Shown: positions 1-5,941 of the stretch, piece after piece
Layout: each line of letters opens with the position of its first letter
How positions within the stretch are numbered: position 1 is the first letter of the stretch
Source: JAJDIA01 sp031555145
Lineage (GTDB): Bacteria; Bacteroidota; Bacteroidia; Bacteroidales; Tannerellaceae
Length of the DNA: 13,608 nucleotides
Direction: 5' to 3'
Assembly (NCBI GenBank): GCA_031555145.1
Contig: JAVBUR010000127.1
Location: 1 to 13,608, forward strand
The notes under the pieces: model-generated
Databases searched by the model: none
Seen by the model: the letters and a program-made list of their open reading frames with translations, nothing else
What the model was told of the DNA's origin: nothing
Position numbers and translations under genes: made by a program

Positions 1-21
1 GTAGAATTGTATTCTAAATAA
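1..21 (+). CDS. rpsD: 30S ribosomal protein S4, last six codons (partial)
   Basis: The first 21 bases read in frame 1 as V-E-L-Y-S-K and a TAA stop. This is the well-known C-terminus of ribosomal protein S4, which ends the same way in E. coli. S4 is a primary 16S rRNA-binding protein of the small subunit. The gene order rpsD-rpoA-rplQ is the standard end of the alpha operon, and rpoA starts 12 bases downstream, which supports the call despite the very short fragment. The rest of the gene lies off the left edge. Confidence 0.85.
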   Translation, partial: VELYSK

Positions 22-33
22 TAATTGATTTCC

Positions 34-1026
34 ATGGCGATATTAGCATTTCAAAAACCCGATAAAGTATTGATGTTGGAAGCGGACAACTTCTATGGGA
101 AGTTCGAATTTCGTCCGTTAGAACCCGGCTATGGTATTACAGTAGGTAATGCTTTGCGTCGTATTCTCTTATCGTCACTTGAAGGTTTTGCTATTACATC
201 CATTAAGATCGACGGCGTAGACCATGAATTTGGTACGATCCCCGGCGTGATTGAGGATGTGCAGAACGTTATCCTGAATCTGAAGCAAGTAAGATTGAAA
301 CATGTGGTTGACGATATCGAGAATGAAAAAGTAAGTATTACTGTTTCGGGTTCGGAAGTGTTCAAAGCCGGTGATATCGGTAAACAACTGACGGGATTTG
401 AAGTATTGAACCCCGAATTGCTTATTTGCCGGATCAACCCGAGTGCCAGTTTCCATATCGAATTGACTATTGATAAAGGTCGCGGATATATCCCGGCTGA
501 TGAAAACAGAGATCCGAACGCTGATACGCAGGTAGTAGCTATCGACTCTATCTTCACACCGATCCGTAATGTGAAATACACGGTTGAGAATTTCCGTGTT
601 GAGCAGAAGACTGACTACGAAAAGCTGATTCTTGAAATCGCAACCGACGGTTCTATTCATCCGAAGGAAGCTTTGAAGGAAGCTGCCAAGATCCTTATCC
701 ACCACTTCATGCTCTTCTCTGACGAGAAGATTGCTATGGAAACTGTGGATGCGGAAGGCAATGAAGAATTCGATGAAGAAGTGCTTCACATGCGTCAGTT
801 GCTGAAGAGCAAGTTGGCTGAAATGGACTTGTCCGTTCGTGCCTTGAACTGCTTGAAGGCTGCCGACGTGGAAACACTGGGCGAACTGGTTAAATTCAAT
901 AAGAACGATCTGTTGAAGTTCCGTAACTTCGGAAAGAAATCACTGACCGAACTTGATGAATTGCTGGACAGCCTGAATCTTTCATTCGGTATGGATATCA
1001 CGAAGTATAAATTAGATAAAGAGTAA
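34..1026 (+). CDS. rpoA: DNA-directed RNA polymerase subunit alpha
   Basis: This is the alpha subunit of RNA polymerase. The N-terminal domain (about residues 1-230) dimerises and scaffolds beta and beta'; the C-terminal domain (about 255-325) contacts upstream promoter DNA and activators. The N-terminal domain shows the hallmark GITVGNALRRILLSSLEG near residues 33-50. The C-terminal domain shows the paired helix-hairpin-helix region, including LRxLNCL-like and FRNFGKKSL motifs. I chose the ATG at 34, giving 330 residues starting MAILAFQKPDK, because this matches the usual Bacteroidales length and N-terminus; an in-frame TTG at 25 would add only three residues. It lies 12 bases after rpsD and 7 bases before rplQ, so the three are surely co-transcribed. 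Nothing looks unusual. Confidence 0.97.
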   Translation: MAILAFQKPDKVLMLEADNFYGKFEFRPLEPGYGITVGNALRRILLSSLEGFAITSIKIDGVDHEFGTIPGVIEDVQNVILNLKQVRLKHVVDDIENEKVSITVSGSEVFKAGDIGKQLTGFEVLNPELLICRINPSASFHIELTIDKGRGYIPADENRDPNADTQVVAIDSIFTPIRNVKYTVENFRVEQKTDYEKLILEIATDGSIHPKEALKEAAKILIHHFMLFSDEKIAMETVDAEGNEEFDEEVLHMRQLLKSKLAEMDLSVRALNCLKAADVETLGELVKFNKNDLLKFRNFGKKSLTELDELLDSLNLSFGMDITKYKLDKE

Positions 1027-1033
1027 GTGAACG

Positions 1034-1504
1034 ATGAGACATAATAAAAAATTCAACCATTTAGGTCGTACCCACTCACACCGTGCGGCAATGCTTTCGA
1101 ACATGGCATGTTCTCTGATCAAACATAAGAGAATCTTTACCACGACAGCAAAGGCCAAAGCCCTTCGTAAGTATGTAGAACCGCTTATCTCCAAATGCAA
1201 AGAAGATACAACTCACTCAAGACGTGTTGTATTCAGCAACCTGCAGGATAAGAACGTTGTAACAGAACTGTTTAACGAAGTAGCTCAGAAGATCGGCGAT
1301 CGTCCGGGTGGTTACACTCGTATTATCAAGACCGGCAACCGTCTGGGTGATAATGCTGCCATGTGCTTCATTGAATTAGTAGACTTCAATGAAAACATGA
1401 AGAAGGAAACAGCTACAAAAGCAAAAGCAACAAGACGTTCTCGTAAGAAAACGACTGCAGAAGCACCTGTTGTTGAAGCTGCTGCTCCGGAAACTGCTGA
1501 ATAA
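1034..1504 (+). CDS. rplQ: 50S ribosomal protein L17 with C-terminal extension
   Basis: Ribosomal protein L17 of the large subunit. The conserved core covers about residues 1-120: MRHNKKFNHLGRTHSHR at the start, the KAKALRKYVEPLI helix near 40-52, and the GDRPGGYTRIIKTGNRLGDNA loop near 88-108. Beyond the core, residues 121-156 form a low-complexity tail, first Lys/Arg/Thr-rich and then Ala/Glu/Pro-rich. Proteobacterial L17 lacks most of this tail, while Bacteroidetes homologues commonly carry one. The gene begins 7 bases after rpoA and is followed by an intrinsic terminator, making it the last gene of the ribosomal operon. No clear Shine-Dalgarno sequence precedes the ATG, as is normal in this phylum. 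Confidence 0.97.
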   Translation: MRHNKKFNHLGRTHSHRAAMLSNMACSLIKHKRIFTTTAKAKALRKYVEPLISKCKEDTTHSRRVVFSNLQDKNVVTELFNEVAQKIGDRPGGYTRIIKTGNRLGDNAAMCFIELVDFNENMKKETATKAKATRRSRKKTTAEAPVVEAAAPETAE

Positions 1505-1529
1505 TATCAGAGATACAGTATACCATTGG

Positions 1530-1557
1530 AAAAGGCGCCCGTCATAAGGCGCCTTTT
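1530..1557 (+). terminator. intrinsic terminator after rplQ
   Basis: A perfect 10-bp stem, AAAAGGCGCC (1530-1539) pairing with GGCGCCTTTT (1548-1557), closes an 8-base loop. The 3' arm ends in the T tract. It sits 25 bases after the rplQ stop codon. This is a textbook rho-independent terminator for the rpsD-rpoA-rplQ transcript. The A-tract/T-tract symmetry means it could also act on the minus strand, but no minus-strand gene is near. Confidence 0.9.
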
Positions 1558-1690
1558 GCTTGTTATATATGCGCGTAAATTACATATGTATGAGTAAAAA
1601 TCTATATAGGTAAGAAAAGGGGAAGTACGGCAACATTCGGACAACGTTAGTTGTTATATCATATAGTACAAACATAAATCAGTATACGAT

Positions 1691-2962
1691 ATGCAAATCA
1701 GTAAAGTTATAGGAAGAGAGATATTGGATTCACGTGGTAACCCGACCGTGGAAGTGGATGTGTGGTTGGAATCAGGCGCCTTTGGACGCGCCGCTGTTCC
1801 ATCGGGTGCATCGACGGGTGAAAACGAAGCGATCGAATTGCGCGATGGTGATAAGAAACGCTACGGTGGAAAGGGTGTATTGCATGCCGTTGAGAACATC
1901 AACAAGGTCATTGCACCGGCCGTGCTCGGAATGAGTGCCCTGAACCAGCGGGAGATCGACCACAAACTGATCGCCCTTGACGGTACGAAAACCAAATCGA
2001 AGCTCGGCGCCAACGCCCTGTTGGGTGTGTCGCTGGCTGTAGCCAAAGCAGCAGCCAACTACCTGGATCTTCCCTTGTATCGTTACATCGGTGGAACCAA
2101 TGCGTATGTTATGCCTGTTCCGATGATGAATATCATCAATGGTGGTTCACACTCGGATGCTCCAATCGCTTTTCAGGAATTTATGATCCGTCCCATTGGT
2201 GCCGGTAGTTTCCGGGAAGGCCTGCGAATGGGTGCCGAAGTATTCCATGCTTTGAAGAAAGTGTTGCATGATCGCGGCCTGAGTACGGCTGTCGGCGACG
2301 AAGGTGGTTTTGCCCCTGGTCTCGATGGCACCGAAGATGCCCTCAACTCCATTATGGCTGCCATCAAAGCAGCTGGTTATAAGCCAGGCAAGGATGTGAC
2401 CATCGCCATGGACTGTGCCGCTTCCGAATTCTACAGTAAAGGTATCTACGACTATACCAAGTTTGAAGGCGAAAAAGGTGCCAAGCGCAATGCGACAGAA
2501 CAGATATCCTATCTGAGTGAGTTGGTAAAGAATTACCCGATCGACTCCATCGAAGATGGTATGAGCGAGAACGACTGGGATGGTTGGCAGATGCTGACTG
2601 CCGCCCTGGGCGACAAATGCCAGTTGGTCGGCGACGACCTGTTTGTGACCAATGTCGCATTTCTGCATAAAGGTATCACCAAGAAGTGCGCCAATTCCAT
2701 CCTCATCAAGGTCAATCAGATCGGTACACTGACGGAAACGCTCGATGCCATCGAAATGGCTCATCGTAGCGGTTATACCTCTGTTACTTCACACCGTTCC
2801 GGTGAAACCGAAGACAGCACGATTGCCGATATCGCCGTAGCCACCAACTCCGGCCAGATCAAGACCGGTTCGTTGAGCCGCTCCGATCGTATGGCCAAGT
2901 ACAACCAACTACTCCGCATTGAAGAAGAGTTGGGCGCACTGGCGGTATATGGGTATAAGTAA
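1691..2962 (+). CDS. eno: enolase (phosphopyruvate hydratase)
   Basis: Cytoplasmic glycolytic enzyme converting 2-phosphoglycerate to phosphoenolpyruvate, Mg2+ dependent. The 423 residues match the usual enolase length. Family landmarks are present: ILDSRGNPT (11-19), the mobile SGASTGE loop (38-44), DEGGFAP with the catalytic Glu (E204), metal ligands in line with D241, E288 and D315, the signature ILIKVNQIGTLTET (337-350) with the catalytic base K340, SHRSGETED (367-375), and K391. By position these correspond to E. coli E209, D246, E290, D317, K342, R371/S372 and K393. The gene has its own 133-base leader after the rplQ terminator and its own terminator, so it is probably monocistronic. 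I saw no convincing Bacteroides-type promoter in the leader; the nearest fit is TTTG at 1555-1558 with TACATATG at 1581-1588, whose spacing is slightly long. Confidence 0.98.
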   Translation: MQISKVIGREILDSRGNPTVEVDVWLESGAFGRAAVPSGASTGENEAIELRDGDKKRYGGKGVLHAVENINKVIAPAVLGMSALNQREIDHKLIALDGTKTKSKLGANALLGVSLAVAKAAANYLDLPLYRYIGGTNAYVMPVPMMNIINGGSHSDAPIAFQEFMIRPIGAGSFREGLRMGAEVFHALKKVLHDRGLSTAVGDEGGFAPGLDGTEDALNSIMAAIKAAGYKPGKDVTIAMDCAASEFYSKGIYDYTKFEGEKGAKRNATEQISYLSELVKNYPIDSIEDGMSENDWDGWQMLTAALGDKCQLVGDDLFVTNVAFLHKGITKKCANSILIKVNQIGTLTETLDAIEMAHRSGYTSVTSHRSGETEDSTIADIAVATNSGQIKTGSLSRSDRMAKYNQLLRIEEELGALAVYGYK

Positions 2963-2990
2963 TAACTGTATTGTTAATGAATAAATGAAG

Positions 2991-3020
2991 GGCTGTCCGA
3001 TGAGTCGGGTAGCCTTTTTT
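2991..3020 (+). terminator. intrinsic terminator after eno
   Basis: GGCTGTCCGA (2991-3000) pairs with TCGGGTAGCC (3005-3014) over 10 bp, two of them G-U wobbles, with a TGAG tetraloop. Six T residues follow (3015-3020). It lies 28 bases after the eno stop and separates the housekeeping gene from the accessory sialic acid locus. Confidence 0.88.
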
Positions 3021-3096
3021 GCTTGTTTACAGCAAAGGATTTTGCAGTTGCTTAGATGTTTAACAACATGATCTTGTGTTTTTCTGCCAATTCTAT

Positions 3097-3127
3097 TTTG
3101 CTAAATAAAATAAACTCTTCATATTTG
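3097..3127 (+). promoter_or_regulatory. predicted Bacteroides-type promoter of the regulator/nan operon
   Basis: TTTG at 3097-3100 (the -33 element) is followed after exactly 19 bases by CATATTTG at 3120-3127. The latter differs from the Bacteroides -7 consensus TAnnTTTG only at its first base. The 19-base spacing is within the range known for housekeeping-sigma promoters of this phylum. Transcription would start around 3131-3135, giving a short leader of about 20 bases before the regulator ATG at 3155. This is the only promoter I can support in the locus, so it may drive the whole operon. Confidence 0.6.
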
Positions 3128-3138
3128 TCAGACAAATA
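3122..3138. promoter_or_regulatory. palindromic operator of the GntR/FadR-type regulator
   Basis: TATTTGTCAGACAAATA is a perfect palindrome: 8-base arms around a central A at 3130. Outer symmetric pairs at 3120/3140 and 3119/3141 also match. The core TTGTCAGACAA (3125-3135) fits the TNGTNNNACNA pattern known for the FadR/FCD branch of GntR regulators. It overlaps the predicted -7 box and the start region of the adjacent GntR gene, where binding would block RNA polymerase. I infer negative autoregulation, relieved by a pathway ligand. No second copy was seen in the other intergenic gaps of the window. Confidence 0.7.
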
Positions 3139-3154
3139 AGATAATACTGATATT

Positions 3155-3883
3155 ATGGATACCTTAAAGATAATAGAACATACTCCTACGCTTGTTGACC
3201 AGGTACAAGAACGTTTACTTTTATTTCTTAGAGAGAAGAAGTTTAGGGTAGGTGATTCTATCCCCAATGAAAATGCTTTATCCGAGTCATTAGGAGTTGC
3301 ACGCAGTGTGGTGCGGGAGGCCTTGAGCCGGTTGCGGATGTTAGGTATGATTGAAACCCGCCCCCGAAGAGGTATGGTATTGTGCGAACCTGCCATATTA
3401 AACGGTTTGAAAATTACAGTAGATCCCCATATTTTAGGAGAGGAAGCCTTATTAAACTTATTGGAATTCCGAATCGCATTGGAAATAGGAATCAGCGATA
3501 GTCTTTTCTATAATATTACAGCAAGAGACTTGTCCGATTTGGAGCAGATTGTGAATGCCGGAGAGATGTTTGATAATAACGAATATGCACCGATCAGCGA
3601 ATACTCTTTTCACTCCAAACTCTATGCCATCACCGGTAATAAGATGATCAGTGAATTTCAGCACATTATCCATCCCGTTATGATCTTTGTGAAAGACCGG
3701 TTTAAGGACTGCATTGAGCCGATAAACATCGAACTGAAGGAAAAAGGCGAGTTGGTGACACACTCGGATCTACTCAATTTCCTGAAGGCACGGGATGAGA
3801 AGGGATACAAAAAAGCCATTGAGAACCATTTTAAAGTCTATCGATTATTTATCCGCGAACATGTAAGAAGTTCCAAGAATTAA
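3155..3883 (+). CDS. GntR-family (FadR/FCD subfamily) transcriptional regulator, probable sialic acid repressor
   Basis: A 242-residue DNA-binding regulator. Residues about 11-78 form the GntR winged helix-turn-helix, with the family pattern VGDSIPNENALSESLGVARS, VVREALSRLRMLGMI and a basic wing RPRRGM (69-74). Residues about 98-235 form an all-helical FCD ligand-binding domain. Likely metal/ligand residues are H153 in FHSKLY, H203 in THSDLL and H225 in ENHF. The Asp commonly found four residues before the first His is here Glu (E149). E. coli NanR, the Neu5Ac-responsive repressor, belongs to the same subfamily, and every gene downstream is for sialic acid use, so a NanR-like role is likely; orthology is not shown. 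It is the first gene of the operon, 13 bases before the mutarotase gene, with a matching operator over its own promoter. The start and its upstream region are more AT-rich than the distal genes. Confidence 0.9.
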   Translation: MDTLKIIEHTPTLVDQVQERLLLFLREKKFRVGDSIPNENALSESLGVARSVVREALSRLRMLGMIETRPRRGMVLCEPAILNGLKITVDPHILGEEALLNLLEFRIALEIGISDSLFYNITARDLSDLEQIVNAGEMFDNNEYAPISEYSFHSKLYAITGNKMISEFQHIIHPVMIFVKDRFKDCIEPINIELKEKGELVTHSDLLNFLKARDEKGYKKAIENHFKVYRLFIREHVRSSKN

Positions 3884-3896
3884 TAAACTGCCGGAT

Positions 3897-4925
3897 ATGA
3901 AGGTTGTGTTACTCTTGCTCTTTACTATTATGCATATAAGTTGCCAATCAACGGACCGCTTGTCTTTTGAAGTCAGGTATAAACTGCCTGTGATGGATAA
4001 TAAAGCGGAGAATCCGGGTGTGGCAGGTGCTTTTTCCGGTATGATTAATCACAAACTGGTCATAGCTGGGGGAGCAAACTTTCCGGATGCAGCTCCTTGG
4101 CTGGGTGGACACAAAACATGGTGGAAGACGGCCTATGTGCTTGATTTTGTCACCAATCAATGGATGACTATCGAGGACGTATTGCCGACTCCTTTGGGAT
4201 ATGGTGTGTCCATTCAACTTCAGGATGGGATTTTGTGTATCGGAGGCTGTTCGAAAGATAGTTGTTCGCGTGCGGTCTTTGAACTGAAGATGCACCAAGG
4301 CCGGCTGTATATGGACTCAAACTATCCTTTACTGCCTGTTCCGTTGGCTAATGCGACCGGTTGTATGATTCATAACAAAGTATATATAGCCGGAGGCCAG
4401 ACCAGTATGCAACAGGAAGCGGCATCCTTTTCTTTCTACGTGTTGGATTTAGACCAAGCCGTGAGGGAATGGAAGAAGCTGGACGCTTGGCCCGGACCCA
4501 AACGCAGTTATGCCGTAAGCGTCGCACACCTGGATAAATTTTACCTGTTCAGCGGACGGGATTATTCGCCCGGCGAAACGACCTCTATACTGACCGATGG
4601 CTATGTGTATGATCCGGCCATGGCCGCGTGGAACGTTGTAAAAGGAGAGTTTCCGGTCATGGCGGGTACCGGATTCAGTGATCGACATACCATCTATCTG
4701 ATAGGAGGGTCTACCCAAATACTTCCCGGCTCTGATGCCCATCCGGGCTTTTCCAATACGATCTGCGCATATGAACCTATAGCGGGAAATACGGCTCTGA
4801 TCGAACAACACACTGCTATTCCGGTAACTACCAACCTGGTGGTATCCAAAGACAAGGTGTATATCACCAGTGGCGAGGTCAAACCGGGCATCCGTACCCC
4901 CCATATACTTGAAGCAACATTCTGA
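3897..4925 (+). CDS. nanM: kelch-type N-acetylneuraminate mutarotase (NanM-like, cyclically permuted family), predicted lipoprotein
   Basis: A 342-residue beta-propeller expected to interconvert alpha- and beta-N-acetylneuraminate. Sialidases release the alpha anomer while the beta anomer dominates in solution, so such enzymes speed up use of freshly released sugar. Kelch-type turns recur at about residues 58-59, 116-117, 166-167, 219-220, 270-271 and 325-326 (GG or SG), giving six blades. The stretch AGGANFPDAAPW (57-68) followed by GGHK is characteristic of the NanM and cyclically permuted mutarotase families. The N-terminus has a hydrophobic signal (residues 2-12) and a Cys at 16 in HISC, probably a lipidation site although the lipobox is imperfect, so the protein should act outside the inner membrane. 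It lies between the regulator (13 bases) and the lyase (36 bases). The mutarotase activity is inferred from family and context. Confidence 0.85.
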   Translation: MKVVLLLLFTIMHISCQSTDRLSFEVRYKLPVMDNKAENPGVAGAFSGMINHKLVIAGGANFPDAAPWLGGHKTWWKTAYVLDFVTNQWMTIEDVLPTPLGYGVSIQLQDGILCIGGCSKDSCSRAVFELKMHQGRLYMDSNYPLLPVPLANATGCMIHNKVYIAGGQTSMQQEAASFSFYVLDLDQAVREWKKLDAWPGPKRSYAVSVAHLDKFYLFSGRDYSPGETTSILTDGYVYDPAMAAWNVVKGEFPVMAGTGFSDRHTIYLIGGSTQILPGSDAHPGFSNTICAYEPIAGNTALIEQHTAIPVTTNLVVSKDKVYITSGEVKPGIRTPHILEATF

Positions 4926-4961
4926 TACCAATCAGGAACATTATACATTTAATTAGTAGAT

Positions 4962-5864
4962 ATGAGAAAAAAACTGGAAGGCATGATCGCTGCCGCCTTT
5001 ACTCCGATGGATAAAGACGGAAACGTCTATTTATCAGCCATAGATAAATATGCGGACTGGATTGCGAAAACAACCATTAAGGGCGTTTTTGTATGTGGAA
5101 CAACAGGAGAATTTAGTTCTCTTACACTCACGGAAAGAAAAGAAATCCTTGAACGATGGATTACAGCGGCACAAGGACGTTTTCTTATTTTTGCCCATGT
5201 GGGAAGCAATTGCCAGCAAGATTCAGTCGCCCTGGCCAAACATGCACAAGACATGGGAGCAGATGCCATTGCATCCATCGCCCCTTCTTTCTTCAAGCCT
5301 TCGTCGGTGAAAGAGCTTGTCAATTATTTTAAACCGGTAGCTGCTGAGGCACCCCGACTTCCCTTCTATTACTATCATATGCCGGCTATGACAGGTGTAA
5401 ACCTGGCGGTCGATCAGTTTTTGCTGGAAGCGAAGAAAGAGATACCTACGTTGGCCGGCATCAAGTTTACACATAACAACCTGATGGAAATGGGTACTTG
5501 TATCCATTTGAATAACGGGGAATTTGAAATCCTTCACGGCTACGATGAAATGCTGATCTCCGGACTGGCCATGGGTGCACAGGCCGGTGTTGGAAGTACG
5601 TATAACTATATCCCGGAGGTATACCAGCGTATTTTCGATGCATTCGAAGCGAAAGAGGTGGAAAAGGCTCGCGAGAGTCAACTGGTTTCCATCAAGGTAG
5701 TTGAAATTATTATTAAGTATGGTGGTGGTGTTCGTGGCGGAAAAGCAATCATGGAACTACTTGGATACGATTGTGGGTCTTGCCGTCCTCCTTTTACCCC
5801 CTTTGCGGAGGATGAGTACTCTTCTCTAAAGAATGACTTAAAAAGTGTTGGCCTTATTCAGTAA
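4962..5864 (+). CDS. nanA: N-acetylneuraminate lyase (DHDPS/NAL superfamily)
   Basis: Cytoplasmic class I aldolase cleaving N-acetylneuraminate to N-acetylmannosamine and pyruvate through a Schiff base. The 300-residue (beta/alpha)8 barrel has the GTTGE carboxylate-binding loop (46-50), the conserved Tyr in YHMPAMTG (Y138) and the Schiff-base Lys in AGIKFTHNN (K168). GYDEMLISGLAMGAQAGVGSTYNY (193-216) also fits the family. GIKF and VGSTYNY resemble the eukaryotic-type lyases (human NPL) and their Bacteroidetes relatives more than E. coli NanA. A dihydrodipicolinate synthase role is less likely given these motifs and the sialidase and mutarotase neighbours. It lies 36 bases after the mutarotase gene and 77 bases before susC. 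No signal peptide is present, as expected. Confidence 0.92.
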   Translation: MRKKLEGMIAAAFTPMDKDGNVYLSAIDKYADWIAKTTIKGVFVCGTTGEFSSLTLTERKEILERWITAAQGRFLIFAHVGSNCQQDSVALAKHAQDMGADAIASIAPSFFKPSSVKELVNYFKPVAAEAPRLPFYYYHMPAMTGVNLAVDQFLLEAKKEIPTLAGIKFTHNNLMEMGTCIHLNNGEFEILHGYDEMLISGLAMGAQAGVGSTYNYIPEVYQRIFDAFEAKEVEKARESQLVSIKVVEIIIKYGGGVRGGKAIMELLGYDCGSCRPPFTPFAEDEYSSLKNDLKSVGLIQ

Positions 5865-5910
5865 ATGGTAAAGGCAAGCCCACTCTACCAAAGTTACTTG
5901 CCGATACCAT
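5865..5910 (+). promoter_or_regulatory. intercistronic hairpin between lyase and SusC genes
   Basis: ATGGTAAAGGCAAG (5865-5878) and CTTGCCGATACCAT (5897-5910) are inverted repeats matching at 12 of 14 positions, with an 18-base loop. The hairpin begins at the base after the nanA stop codon and is followed by the T-rich stretch CCTATTTTTATTTG. It could be a leaky terminator (attenuator), or a structure protecting the 3' end of the upstream message or the 5' end of the susC message. The T-run is broken by A, so a strong terminator is unlikely. Confidence 0.55.
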
Positions 5911-5941
5911 CCTATTTTTATTTGCATAAAAACATACAAAG

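Noticed and set aside
25..33. TTG start for rpoA giving three extra residues
   Set aside because: The ATG at 34 gives the standard Bacteroidales alpha-subunit N-terminus and length.
1641..1654. Small inverted repeat ACAAC-GTTA-GTTGT in the eno leader
   Set aside because: Only five base pairs with no known regulator nearby; expected by chance.
4962..5864. Dihydrodipicolinate synthase (DapA) assignment for the aldolase
   Set aside because: The IKFTHNN and VGSTYNY motifs and the sialidase/mutarotase neighbours favour N-acetylneuraminate lyase.
5917..5924. Possible -7 box (TTTATTTG) before susC
   Set aside because: It lacks the A of TAnnTTTG and there is no TTTG at the 19-21 base spacing upstream, so an independent susC promoter is not supported.
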